Origin: Epiperipatus broadwayi
Lineage: Eukaryota > Onychophora > Udeonychophora > Euonychophora > Peripatidae
Assembly (NCBI GenBank): GCA_028023455.1
Contig: JAQFVV010006505.1
Location: 310,001 to 374,000, forward strand
Length of the DNA: 64,000 nt
Reading direction: 5' to 3'
The position numbers were made by a program, and so were the translations under genes. Under the pieces are notes generated by a model, which saw nothing but the letters and a program-made list of their open reading frames with translations, had not been told where the DNA came from and ran no database searches. Positions 48,700 through 60,129 of the stretch are shown here, piece after piece. The first letter of the stretch is position 1. Each line of letters starts with the position of its first letter.

Positions 48700-49640
48700 A
48701 TATCAATCCGAAAATATTTATGGCTGAAGGAATATCTATAGACCTTTAAAAATGTTCTTTATTTTGTAATTTAAACAGAATAAGGCAAAAATGATTAAAT
48801 TTCTAAAGACCGAAATAGTTCTTAGATCAGAAACTAATATATATTTCTTTTAATAATAAACAATAATAATAATAAACAGCCACTCGAAAAAGAGTATGTA
48901 TGGTCTATCCAAAAAAAAAAAAAAAAAAGGAAAGAGAGGGGTGGGGAGACAGTACTCTAGAAAGGAGTTTTGCAGTGACTTTATAAACCAATCTGTGAAA
49001 TACAAACATGTCCACATACAGAACATACTGGTCCATATCTCTGTTTTACAATGTTTTCTTTTAGTTTTCCCAGCAAAAACAATTCTTATTGAAATACTTT
49101 ATACATCTGAATGTAGTTCTCCAATGTATTTTATTCTCCACCCCTAGGGCTCCCAACCCTGTTTCTGATTATTTGATAACCATGGAAAATGGATTATTTA
49201 AATTTCATTTTAACCATCATCAGAAACCAAGAAATCTGACAACAATGGCCACAATGAAAAAAGGATACAACCAATATTGCCGATGCATGTGTAATATTTT
49301 TAAAGCTAACAGCAATGAATTACATATCAACAGTTACTAATTAATAACATAAAATGGAAATGAAACCAACTGTAACACATGTAACATATACAGAACCATC
49401 TCCTTGTCAACAATTATGCCACAGCTATGAGTTTCCCAACTATGTAATCTCTGATTTTGTGTGAACTATCAAATGCTTTGCTTTGACTGCATTCTCAGTA
49501 CTTATGCATGTTAGTTTACACCGTATTTGCAGTGCTAACTTGTTAATTTTGTGCTACATTATATATGTACAGTGTAAAATAGCATTAAGGTACTAATAAA
49601 AAATAATATTGAATGTCACTTGCAGCCAATTCATGTCACA
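48700..49640. other. Mixed stretch with A18 run and a possible hAT end
   Basis: A-run near 48911-48928 followed by GGAAAGAGAGGGGTGGGGAG. At 49141-49161 the sequence CCCCTAGGGCTCCCAACCCTG, inverted, would give a hAT-like CAGGGTTGGGAGCC terminus. No matching left end was found. Confidence 0.35.
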
Positions 49641-49872
49641 TTTGATGCACATTATCCTCTGAAACGTGATGTAAGGAAAAAATAAGTGTCCAACAGTCGA
49701 TATTCATTAGACAAGTGGAAAAATCTAAAAATGCTACCGTTGCCTCTCCGGGATTGTGAATTGTTAAAAGAAGCATTTTTGACTGACACTGATTGTCTAT
49801 TTGAGAGATTTTTTAACAAACATGAGATTATATTAGTAATACAAGATTTACAGTTGTCAAATAACACTGTTA

Positions 49873-50213
49873 AAACAGGCAAAACTCACTATATGTATAG
49901 CCACACACAGCAAGCTAGAGTAATCAATGGATGCCAGAAGGCTTGTGCATAAAATCCCCATCTAGTACTTACTCATCCAATATCTCCAAACTAGTTTCTG
50001 GCTTGTGGCCTTCATCAGTGAGGAACCTTGGATCTGAGAGCACTGCACCTAGATCTTAGGATCTAATGCAACCCTCCAGCAGCCACCTTTTATCTCCATT
50101 TAACTACAAAACTATGAGTCTTAAACTGAAAACACCTTAATGTTTTCAATTCAAGCCCATAAGCTTATATAGTCATATGGGTCTGAACTCAGTTCAGCAC
50201 CCATACATTTTGG
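49873..50213 (+). mobile_element. Family B half-element inserted in the hAT transposase
   Basis: From AAAACAGGCAAAACTCAC to CACCCATACATTTTGG. The hAT reading resumes exactly at its right edge, and ACTGTT occurs on both sides (about 49866-49871 and 50215-50220), suggesting a target duplication of at least 6 bp. This defines a mobile unit of about 340 bp consisting of only the forward half of family B. Confidence 0.65.
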
Positions 50214-50514
50214 ACTGTTGCAAGAAGAACACATGCAATTTCACAGAACATTAAATCTCAGATTATGGGCAACTTGGAAATATGTGACTACTTTTCACTA
50301 TATTTGACAAATCAACAGACATATCAGGAAAAGCATAGTTGGTATCTAGACATTTTACTATAAAAAAAGATCTACCGAACATATTACCAATTAAGTGATC
50401 AACAATGAGTGAAGTTATTTATAATACATTTGCAACATATGACAAATGAATAAATATGTCTTTACACAAACTGTCTGCTATAGGGATTGATGGAACAATA
50501 GCAATGGTTTGTAA

Positions 50515-51240
50515 TATCAGTGGATTTATTGCTCTTTTCCAGAAAGATGAACATTTCCAAACTTCATGTCCTACAATTATATTATAACTATATTATCCAT
50601 CAATGGATTTATTGCCTTTTGCCAAAAAAATGAACATTTCCAAACTTCATGTTTTACAACTATATTATCCATCAGCAGATTTATTTCTCTTTTCCAGAAA
50701 GATGGACATGTCAAAACTTCATGACCTACAACTTTTATTATCCATCAGTGAATTTATTGCCCTTTGCCAGAAACATGAATATTTCCAAACTTCATGTTTT
50801 ACATATTACCCATCATTGGATTTATTTCTCTTTTCCAGAAAGATGAACATTTCCAAACTTCATGTCCTACAACTATATTATCCATCAATGGATTTATTGC
50901 CTTTTTCCAGAAAGATGAACGTTTCCAAACTCCATGTTTTACAACCATATTATCCATCAGCAGATTTATTTCTCTTTTGCAGAAAGATGGACATGTCCAA
51001 ACTTCATGACCTACAACTTTTATTATCCATCAGTGGATTTATTGCCCTTTGCCAGAAACATGAATATTTCCAAACTTCATGTTTTACAACTATATTACCC
51101 ATCATTGGATTTATATCTCTTTTTCAGAAAGATGAACATTTCCAAACTTCATGTCCTACAACTATATTATTCACAGTGAATTTATTGCCATTTGTCAGAA
51201 AACATTTACAAACTTCATGTTTTATGACCATATTATCCAT
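50515..51240 (+). repeat. ~72 bp minisatellite derived from hAT transposase coding sequence
   Basis: About ten tandem units: GGATTTATTGCCTTTTGCCA, GAAAGATGAACATTTCCAAA, CTTCATGTTTTACAACTATA, TTATCCATCAAT. The period is mostly 72 bp (24 codons), so a 239-codon frame stays open (50603-51322), but it is a shadow. A higher-order unit of 285 bp (four monomers) is repeated: CAGCAGATTTATTTCTC at 50673 and 50958. In split frames a monomer encodes GFIALCQKDEHFQ and NFMFYNYIIHQ, i.e. the hAT HCIIHQ region. Confidence 0.85.
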
Positions 51241-51254
51241 CAAGAAGCTTTGTA

Positions 51255-51815
51255 TGGCATTCAACATCCTCAGATTAGTTTCTACCTTGTGGTTTTTATC
51301 AGCAAGGAGATCTTGGATTTGAGAGCACTGCAATTAGATTTTAAGATCTAATGTAATCCTTCAGCAGTCACCTTTTACCTTAACTGTAAAACTAGGAGCC
51401 CAAGTTGAAAATATTTTTATTTCAAGCTCATTCCCTTGTACAGTCATATAGATCTGAATCCAGTTCAGTATCAATACATGTTGATGTCTTTGGTTTCTTA
51501 AAAGCCACAGTCACCATCATCCTATGGGCGTATGAGTTTGGATTGAAACATTATTGTGTATTCCTCTTGGGTTCATAGATTTACAATTAGCCAAAAAGGT
51601 AAAAGGTAGATGCTAGAGGGTTGCATTAGTACCTAAGATCTAGATGTAGTGCTCTCAGATCCAAAGCCCCTCATTGATGAAAGTCACAAGCTGGACACTA
51701 GTCTGGGCATGACTAGGAATTAGATAGGGATTCCTTTTTGAATCCATTGATTACTAGGGTGCATCCTGGGTACCACTACTGTATAGAAAGTTTACTACTG
51801 TTTTAACAGCTTGCG
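51255..51815. repeat. Family B foldback, forward middle plus reverse half
   Basis: Forward part (TTTCTACCTTGTGGTTTTTA .. CAATACATGTTGATGTC) then reverse part (AGATGCTAGAGGGTTGCATT .. TACCACTACTGTATAGAAAG .. CTACTGTTTTAACAG). Diverged relative to 23970-24541. Confidence 0.6.
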
Positions 51816-51819
51816 TAAC

Positions 51820-52580
51820 CGTAAGAAATGGTGATCGTGTGATGTTTTAGTAGTTTAATACTATGCCATTTTTTCTATTTTCTGGTAATTATCATTTCAG
51901 TATTTTGATTATAGATTTGAAAGCAATTACTTCATTCCTTTATCTTAAATATAAAAATATTTATAACGATTCAGTCAAATTCTGACGTTGTTTCATTCCT
52001 CATATATTTAACTGTATATATCATGCATGATATTTCAATTGACATAGTTATGATTGTGTGAACTATTTTCATTTTGTGTAATAAATAGCTCTTTGTAGAT
52101 TAACTATAGTTAAAATAGTTATATTGTGTAAACTGGTCAAAGATTTCTTTACAAATAGAAAACTTATATAAGAATTACTACTTTCATTCTTTTCACATTC
52201 TGGTTTGTAAGATGCTATCTAAGCTTTACTCCCACATCTCACAATACTAAATCACTCTTTCTAAAAAAATTAAATAATATTAAAACCCAAGATCAAACTC
52301 ATGCATCAGCCAATATTTTTTCAGCTACATAAAATCTTTTCTCATTAACAACAACCCAGTGACTTGGCTATTAAATACACTAATTAATACACATTGTTCA
52401 ATTATATAAACATCTATTTTATTGCTTTTCTAATTGGAATATCTTTCATTTCAGTAAGACTTTTAAATAATCCCCAATGGAGGACCTTGTACTTGAGATG
52501 TTTCAACACTTTATAAGAATCATTTCAAATTTTCTGAAGTCTGAAATGGATATTTAAATTTTATTTTAAATATGCATTTA
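51820..52580. other. AT-rich stretch, nothing recognised
   Basis: No supported gene or repeat. Confidence 0.45.
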
Positions 52581-52581
52581 T

Positions 52582-52709
52582 GGATAAAATAAGAAAGTGT
52601 GCAGGAGTGATGTGGAGAAGAGAAGCTAAAGATCAGAGAAGATGAATTGAACTTGGAGAGATCTTCATCCTGCAGTGGATTGATAACAGTTGATGATGAT
52701 GATGATGAA
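52582..52709 (+). mobile_element. RTE LINE 3' end, short plus-strand copy
   Basis: GATAAAATAAGAAAGTGTGC, GAGAAGAGAAGCTAAAGATC, CCTGCAGTGGATTGATAAC, then (TGA)n ending at 52709. This is the reverse complement of the 3' ends at 12676 and 30521; only the last ~130 bp are present. Confidence 0.8.
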
Positions 52710-52819
52710 ATAATCAATAAATAACATTATTAATTAACTGCTTAATTATATAATATCCAATTTCATTTCATAATTTGATTAAACTGATAAGTAGAATATA
52801 CCATTAGCAATAATGTATG

Positions 52820-53565
52820 TATGCAACACACACTATGGTTTCTCCTTTCTCAGAGTCAGGAATCTCTCAACCACTATGCTCAGAAAAACCTGATATCCAA
52901 GCCACTTTATCTTCTCTTTCCATTTCCCACCCTAAATCTTTCCCATATTCTTCCCTATCCTGCTCCAGTCCATTTTCACAACACTATCTTTGTCCACTCT
53001 ATGCCCTTTATATCTAAATTCCCCAATATCTTTTTCCAAACCCAGCATAAAAACCAAGAACCCACATTCTGTATAATCACTTTGTTTTTATTTATTCTCC
53101 CACAACTTCATCATTTGTACCATTTATGCTTGCAGGCATTTACATTTAATTAAGAGATACCTACTATTTTCTATGCCTTTCTTACACAACTTGCAGACTA
53201 AATCACACAAATTTTTTCCATTTATGTGGATATTCCTTGTTGCTTACGATCCTGTTTGAGTCTTAAACAGTGCTATTATCATAAATTAAATCACATCCAA
53301 TATTCTATTTATTTCTACATATATTTAAACTCTTATTACTCTCCATATTAGTTGTCCATCTCTCCCAACTTACCTACTTTTTATTAATGCACCATCCATT
53401 CTTCTATCCCATTCCTTGACACTATAACACTCATCAATTCTCCTAATACAATCATCCCACCTTTTGTATAGGAATTCTGACATAAAGTCTTTATCTAAAT
53501 CTTCTGCATACTGTACTATCTTTCTCATCTATATTGTTGCCTGTTCTTTACTTCCAAGATTGTCC
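52820..53565 (-). pseudogene. LINE ORF2 C-terminal fragment
   Basis: The minus strand is closely related to 55958-56652. A degenerate zinc-knuckle tail (KLCKKGIENS..) is readable, then an unreadable 3' region. Plus-strand frames at 52817-53153 are shadows. The left limit on this strand is approximate. Confidence 0.55.
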
Positions 53566-53569
53566 TCTG

Positions 53570-54025
53570 GTGACTGGTATTGCACATATATGTATTGAAA
53601 CTATCAATATACTATAACAACTTTTCAAGCAAGTAAAAAGGTTATTAGGAAACTAATAAATTTAGTAGTTTGAAAAAGATAAAAAACAACAAGTGTACTT
53701 TGTGAATAAGACTGGCATTAATTATACATTGATAAAATAGTGAATTCTTGAGCTCAAGGCCCCAAAATCGTGGCTTAACCTATAATTTTGCTCTAATTAA
53801 ACTGAACAATTAAATTATAAGATAATGAGGTCTTTGAACAAGTAGATAAAAGAAAATTTCTGAAAAGATACCCAAATTTTATTATCTAAAGAAAATTAGC
53901 TCAATTGCGAATATCGAAAATATTAAATGAAAAGATATTTATATTGTTTCAAAAATGTAGCAGGCCACAGAAATAAACAACTTGCATTTGAAAATAAAGA
54001 CGTCAGCTATCAATTACAAATCAAA
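53570..54025. other. AT-rich stretch, nothing recognised
   Basis: No gene or shared repeat seen. Confidence 0.45.
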
Positions 54026-54029
54026 AAAT

Positions 54030-54800
54030 TGGATGGACGGTTGAATAGTTGGAGTGTGGAGTGGATTGAAGCCTGTCCATTAAAGTATGAAGACTGGCTA
54101 TCTTAATATATATCTGGGTACTTATTGCATATATGTGTAGAGATGATAATCTGGACCAACTGATGATTGCTGGTTTAGCATGAAATATGTATATTGGTGA
54201 TCATTTATCTTTTCGACATATATGATTTTAAGTGTATCAGTGATATGAGATGGAATGGAGAATGGCGAGTCGTGTGAAAATCTGTGCTCATATATCCTAT
54301 ATATTATATATATTGATACAAGTATATAATAAGCCAGTATTTCAGTTATTATATAATACAGATAGCTGCCCATCCCTCGTATGTGTATTAAATAGATTAT
54401 GTCCTGTACATAAGGGGTCAGATTAACCTTGGGTCAACATGGGTGTGATAAGAATCTTGACCTCAGGGTGGCCTTTGAGCATTACATCATCAGAATTTTC
54501 AATTGGATGAACGGATGAAGAGTTGGAGCGTGAAGTGGATTGAAGCCTGTCCATTAAAGTATGAAGATTGGCTATCTTAATATATATCTGAGTACTTATA
54601 GCATATATGTGTAGAGATGATAATCTGGACCAACTGATGATTGCTGTTTTAGCATGAAATACGTATATTGGTGATTATTTATCTTTTCGATATATATGTA
54701 TATATGTTCAAGTGTATCAGTATTATGAGATAGAGTGGAGAGTGGTGGGTCGTGTGAAAGTCTGTGCTCATATACCCCTATATATTACATATATCGATAC
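54030..54800 (+). repeat. Family A, two forward units in tandem
   Basis: tRNA-like ends at about 54230-54300 and 54715-54780 (spacing about 485 bp). Both have AGTGTATCAGTGATATGAGA / AGTGTATCAGTATTATGAGA and TCTGTGCTCATAT in place of a good B-box, marking a subfamily shared with 40690 and 58118-59222. Confidence 0.65.
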
Positions 54801-54804
54801 AGGT

Positions 54805-55383
54805 ATATAATAATCCTGTATTTCAGTTATTAAAAACTATAAAACATTTAAAACATCAGTGTTTTGGAAAGCGTTTCTAAAAATTGCATGTTTTTTAAGT
54901 TTTATAAATATAATTTCATTAAAAGTAATAATATTTTATTTAATTATTTCATTTTTTTAATTGTTAACATATTTTAAAAATTATTATATATATAAAGTGT
55001 CACTAATTTTAATAAAATAATTAGACACGCTTAATGCTTTAAAAAATTAAAGTATTTTTAGAAAAAAGTATTAAGAAAATAAAAATTAAAAGAAGCTTTT
55101 AAAAAAAGAAGATAATTAAAAATATTAGCAGTTTTTATTTTTTAGTAATGAATTAAAAATATTACTGATAGCCATATTATATATTTATATGCATATATAT
55201 ATAGGAGTATAGCGCATTTTAACTGTATATATTAGAATTTATTGAAGACCACTGGTTTAATCATTATATTTTATCGCATTGAATAATGCACTTGCTTTAG
55301 AGCAGATAACATGCACATAAGCTCCTATTCATCATAACTGATGTAGTCATTTTAATTGCAGAAAAGGAGGGAGAGAGATAGAT
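54805..55383. other. AT-rich stretch, nothing recognised
   Basis: Contains short (TA)n and A/T runs; no gene. Confidence 0.5.
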
Positions 55384-55406
55384 AAACAAAGAACAAAAAT
55401 TAAAAA

Positions 55407-56961
55407 GCAGTCCACTAGAGGAAGCCAAGGACTCCAGTTAACACTGTTTCTGCTGGCTCATTGTTTCGTTCCCTTTTTTCTAGTTTATGAAGTTAAATTT
55501 TTCTAAAACCATTCCCATTAAAAAGGGGAGTTTCTTAGCTCTCTTGCCATATGCAAGCTGTATCAACAAGTTTATTTCTATTTTTGTATTTCTTGGACTT
55601 TCTCTAAGTATAGTAGTTTTACCTGGAAGTCCTCATTTCAACGTAGCTATCAGTGGGATTTTTGAAATATTAGAAAGTTTTATACCAATTTTAACAGTTA
55701 ATAGATTTGGTCGAAAGATAACGTTTTTACTTATAACAGCCATTTTGGGATCTCCGCTTGTACTTCTCCAATTTTTACCAGAAATATCAGCTGCTAATTA
55801 TATTATCTCATGGGTATCTGCTATATTTGTGCTTATTGAAAACTTGGGGCTGCAATAAATTATCAGATTGCCGTTATTTATTCATCAGAAATATTTTCAA
55901 CAATCTTAAGAACTTCTGGTATGAGAATTTGCCACATATGTGGATGTGATGTATTGTGGCTTCTCCTTAAACAAAGTCAAGAATATCTCAGCAATTACGC
56001 CCAGGTAAACCTGTTAACCACTTTATTTTTCATCCCCACTCTAAATTTCGCCATATTCTGCTCCATCCCATTTCCACAATATAATCTTTGTCAACTCTAT
56101 AACCTTTATATCTAAATCCCCTTTATCTTTTCCCAAACCCAGCATAAAAACCAATAATTCACTTTCTGTATAATCACTTTTTTCATATTTATTCTTCCTT
56201 AACTTCATTATATATACCCTTTCTGTTTTCAAGCATTTACATTCAATTTACAAATGTCTAATGTTTTCTATTCCTTTCTTACATAATTTACAAAATAAAT
56301 CACCCATTTTTTTTCCATTTACATGTACATTCTCTTGTAGCTAAAGATCCCATTCGAGCCTTAAATAATAAACTACTTTCCTTACTATTATTATATATTA
56401 ACTCACACCTTATATTCTGTTTATTTTTAAATATATTTAAACTCTTTTTACTCTCCATACTATTTCTCCATCTCTCTAACTCCCTATTCTTTATTAATAA
56501 GTCTATTCTTTTATCCCATTCCTTACTACTACAACACTCAACAATCCTCTTAACACAATCATCCCATCTTTTGTACAAATATACTGATATAAATTCTTTA
56601 TCCAAATCTTTTGCATACCGCATTACCTTTCTCATCCATCTTGTTCCCTGTTGAGAAATTGGTGGGATTTTAGCTCCCTCTGTTGTATTCTTTGGAAGGA
56701 TTGTACTTGGAATAACGTATGCTATCTTAGGCCTTTCAACCTTGTTTTTGACACTTATGATTTTTGTGCTTCCTGAAACAATAGACTTGCCACCAATCAC
56801 CTATCCTGAGGAGTATCAGAAAATGCCAACTGTCAATATTTTCAAATGTCCATTTGGCAATAAAACAGGAAAAGAATACCAAACTCAGACTTAAAATACT
56901 GTATATGCACATTATATAAATTACGTTAATAAAGATTTGATTTTATAAATAAATAAAAAAA
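55407..56961 (+). pseudogene. SLC22-type (organic ion transporter, MFS) retrocopy, 5'-truncated and LINE-interrupted
   Basis: The parent gene would encode a 12-helix plasma-membrane organic cation/anion transporter. From 55487 a frame reads FVFLGLSLSIVVLPGSPHFN, then FEILESF..NRFGRKI (residues 72-77 correspond to the family's DRFGRR loop) and two hydrophobic segments. A one-base loss near 55846 shifts the frame to INYQIAVIYSSEIFSTILRT, SGMRICHICG. A LINE interrupts (55958-56652), then EIGGILAPSV, hydrophobic segments and the LPET motif follow, ending in a stop at about 56893. A 3' UTR with AATAAA and an A-rich tail ends at about 56961. The same 23 bp string occurs at 55384-55406 and 56962-56984. 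Roughly helix 7 to the C-terminus is contiguous with no intron. The poly(A) tail and flanking duplication mark a processed pseudogene. Confidence 0.8.
55958..56652 (-). pseudogene. LINE ORF2 C-terminal fragment inserted in the SLC22 retrocopy
   Basis: Minus strand from about 56640: MRKVMRYAKDLDKEFISVYL, KRWDDCVKRIVECC, ARMGSLATRECTCKWKKNG, then after a frame break CKLCKKGIENIRHL..ECKCLKTER (Cys-x2-Cys..His..Cys) and a hydrophobic/charged tail to 56041. This is the RNase-H-adjacent and zinc-knuckle end of a non-LTR element. It is the better-preserved sibling of 52820-53565. It splits the transporter between ..HICGCD and EIGGILAP... The insertion must postdate the retrocopy. Confidence 0.7.
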
Positions 56962-57122
56962 AAACAAAGAACAAAAATTAAAAATGAATTTCTAAAATCG
57001 GAAAGTAGAAAAATCATCTATGTTAGTGCAATTGTTTTAGTTTCATGAAAAATAGATAATCTCATGAAGCTACTAAATACAACTAGTCACATGAGCAATA
57101 AGAAAGCATATTATAAATTAAC

Positions 57123-57540
57123 AGCAGTAGTGTGCAAATCGCACCCCCTTGGGGGGGGGGGGGTCACATTCAAATTGTTAGGAGGTGTGAAATTTTTACG
57201 AAACTCTTAAGTTTTGATAATGTTAAGTTGATTTTTTTGAAAGAATTTAATTTTTTAAAAAATATAAAAATTACATGAAAATAAATTTTTTTGTATATAT
57301 CATTATTATTATTTTTATAAGTATACGATTTTTTTCAAAAATTTCATATCAAATCATATGTGCTTAATATTAAAATATTAGGAAATATAAATTTGTATAT
57401 CAATTAAAACTAATAACATTTTATTATGAGTAATCGTACTTATAATTTAGGCATGGTAAAAACAAAGAATGAGTCCATCAAATTTTCATCCGGGGAAGGG
57501 GGTCACTAAGGTAAAAAGATTTACCACTAATCTATTGCAT
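57123..57540. mobile_element. Possible hAT-like MITE
   Basis: Left end CAGTAGTGTGCAAATCGCAC followed by CCCCC and a G13 run. The right end, inverted, reads TTAGTGGTAAATC..TTAGTGACCCCCTTCCCC. The paired CAGTAGTG/TTAGTGG and CCCCCTT motifs suggest diverged terminal inverted repeats. No target duplication could be confirmed. Confidence 0.35.
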
Positions 57541-57544
57541 AATT

Positions 57545-58112
57545 TACCTTTTCATCAGTTAACCCTATGATATAGTTCCTAAAAGTTGATTTTTGTGATT
57601 ATTATGAATCTATTTTAAATGTGAGTTGAATATTCAAGAACAACTTTTTCTAAGCATTTTTTAAATCCTATTTGGAGAAACATGAAGATACAAACATATA
57701 AATTTGAATTAAACAATATTTAATACATATAATAGGAATACTTAAGTTCATTCTTTCTAAGTGGCCCCATTTTATTCACTTATTTGTTTCATAAAAAAAT
57801 ATTAAGTATATCTGAATTATCATTAATTTAAGAGACTGCATAATATAAAACACAAAAACTAAACCAATTTCCAGAAGATCAACATGAAACTTTTTAAACA
57901 GTAGTAAGATTTATGCCATAAATAAATTTTAGGTGATGTTCAAACATTTTTGGGAGGATTAGACTATAAACCCCATTAAAATCAACCTTCCAAGACTTTA
58001 TTAAAAACTAATCAATTAATTAAGAATCATCATTGGTTATCTGGGCTTATTTGCTTCAAAAATAAAAATTAATAACTTAAAAAAAACAATTCATTAATCA
58101 TATAGTTAATAT
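57545..58112. other. AT-rich stretch, nothing recognised
   Basis: No supported feature. Confidence 0.45.
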
Positions 58113-58117
58113 TCAAT

Positions 58118-59222
58118 ATTTATAGCTGAAACACACAGGCTTATATATACCTGTGTCTATATATGTAATATATAGGGTATATGAGCACAGACTTTCACAT
58201 GACCCATCACTCTCCACACTATCTCATAATACTGATATACTCGAACACATATATGTTGAAAAGATAAATAATCACCAATATACGTATTTCATGCTAAACC
58301 AGCAATCATCAGTTCGTCCAGATTACCATCTCTACACATATATGCTATAAGTGCTCAGATATATATTAAGATAGCCAAACCTCATGCTTTAATGGACAGG
58401 CTTCAATTCACTCCACACTCCAACTCTTCAACCGTCCATTCAATTGAAAATCTAATGATAGAATGCTCAAAGGCCACCCTGAGGCGAGATTCTTGTCACA
58501 CCCATGTTGACCTAAGGTTAAGCCTGTCCATTAAAGCATGAGGTTTGGCTATATTAATATATATCTGAGCACTTATAACATATATGCATGGAGATGGTAA
58601 TCTGAACCAACTGATCATTGCTGGTTTAGCAGGAAATATGTCTATTGGTGATTATTTATCTTTTCAACATATGTGTTCAAGTGTATCAGTGTTATGAAAT
58701 AGTGTGGAGAGTGGTGGGTTGTGTGAAGGTCTGTGCTCATATACCCTATATATTACATGTATAGACACAGGTATATTATAAGCCTGTGTGTTTCAGTTCT
58801 TACATAAGTAGAGATGTCTGCACATCCCTTGTATATGTATTAAATGGATTATGTCCTGTACATGAAGGGTCAGATTGACCTTAGGTCAACATGGGTGTGA
58901 CAAGAATCTCAGCCTCAGGGTGGCCTTCGAGCATTCCATCACCAGATTTTCAATAGGATGGACAGAGTTGGAGGGTAGAATAGATTGAAGCCTGTCCATT
59001 AAAGTGTGAGGATTGGCTATCTTAATATATATCTGAGCACTTATAGCATGTATGTGTAGAGATGGTAATCTGGACCAACTGATGATTGCTTGTTTAGCAT
59101 GAAATATGTATATTGGTGATTATTTATCTTTTCTGCATATATGTGTTCAAGTGTATCAGTGTTATGAGATAGTGTGGAGAGTGGTGGGTGGTGTGAAAGT
59201 CTGTGCTCATATACCCTATATA
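58118..59222. repeat. Family A cluster: one reverse, two forward units
   Basis: 58118-58525 reverse. Forward units have tRNA-like ends at about 58680-58745 and 59150-59220 (spacing about 475 bp). The segment ACACAGGTATATTATAAGCC between forward units also appears, inverted, at the start of the reverse copy and as the small insert at 33285. Confidence 0.7.
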
Positions 59223-59539
59223 TTCAATATTTATGTATAAATTGGCAAAATTAACAGTCATAACAATCTGATTATAATGATTAGATTGAAATTTTTAGTA
59301 ATTAAAAAAAAAAAGTGAATAATTAAATATTTTTCATACCCACGCACAAAATATAGATAAAAAAACTCCAATGCATTTACCTTATTTTCCAGCCATATAG
59401 GATGCATTCTTCTCTCAAAATATGCGTAAAATATAGATACATCTTATGCACTGGTAATCAAAATTATGAGATGAAATTTCAGTCAGTCTAAAGCTTCTCA
59501 TTTATATTAATATATGTATATATATGATAAACAAAACAA

Positions 59540-59962
59540 GTTATAAATTTTGTAACTTGCTTCTAGCTTGCATTTTATCATCACTAGATGGAGCTTTACC
59601 AACAGTTCCTAAACAAGTTTTGTTTACATAAATGCTGAGAGAGAATTAGAATTCAATATCTCTTACATTGTCTCCACCTTTAGACCATGGTTTCAAGCTA
59701 GTTGGCTCACGTCAGTAAAGGGTCGGAAGACTAGAAACTTGATCTAGTTTCTAGTCTTCCAACCCTTTACTGACATGAGCCAACTAGCTCGAAACCATGT
59801 TTCTAGTCTTTCAAATCTTTACTGATGTGAGCCAACTAGCTCAAAACCATGGTCTAAAGGTGGAGACAATGAAAGAGATATTGAATTCTAATTCTCTCTT
59901 GGTGTTTATATAAACAAAGCTTGTTTAGGAGTTATTGGTAAGCTCCATCTAGTGATCATACA
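59540..59962. mobile_element. Foldback element related to family E
   Basis: Arms of about 190 bp: left CAAGTTATAAATTTTGTAAC, ACTAGATGGAGCTTTACCAA, AGAGAATTAGAATTCAATAT, AGACCATGGTTTCAAGCTAG; right is the complement. The centre is partly triplicated (AGTCTTCCAACCCTTTACTG / AGTCTTTCAAATCTTTACTG). It shares the order of features and GTTTACATAAA / GATGGxxxxxTACC words with 9255-10285. Confidence 0.7.
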
Positions 59963-60129
59963 TATATATATATATATCGCATTCTGCTCTTTTGCAGAAC
60001 AAAAAAATATTTACAAATACACAGGAATACATCAAAGACCTCACAGACATAGGTTACAAACACATGGCATTAAGAAATGTAGTAATTATTTTATATAAAC
60101 TGTGCCAAAACCACTACCAATAACCTTCT

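Larger units (their letters stand above)
49690..51290 (+). pseudogene. hAT transposase pseudogene with internal minisatellite
   Basis: Third hAT transposase relic. Segment 1 (about 49760-49875) reads ELLKEAFLTDTDCLFERFF, NKHEIILVIQDLQLSNNTV. After a family B insertion (49873-50213) it resumes ARRTHAISQNIKSQIMGNLE, ICDYFSL, then SAIGIDGTIAMVCNISGFIA across frames. From about 50515 the block GFIALxQKDEHFQ + NFMFYNYIIHQ is amplified about ten times (separate entry). The last unit continues DHIIHQEALYGIQHPQ (51224-51270), the conserved region around the hAT HCIIHQEAL motif. Rejoining the pre-insertion residues (..NNTV/ARRTH..) gives a continuous family match, supporting both the identification and the insertion. 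Family B sequence follows directly. Inactive. Confidence 0.7.

Noticed and set aside
49141-49169. Right end of another hAT element (inverted CAGGGTTGGGAGCC, then TTTCTGAT)
   Set aside because: No matching left terminus or second copy of the 8-mer was found, so no element is called.
50603-51322. 239-codon plus-strand frame with 24-residue repeats, resembling a repeat protein
   Set aside because: The frame is open only because the minisatellite period is a multiple of three. The ancestral coding sense lies in other frames and matches hAT transposase.
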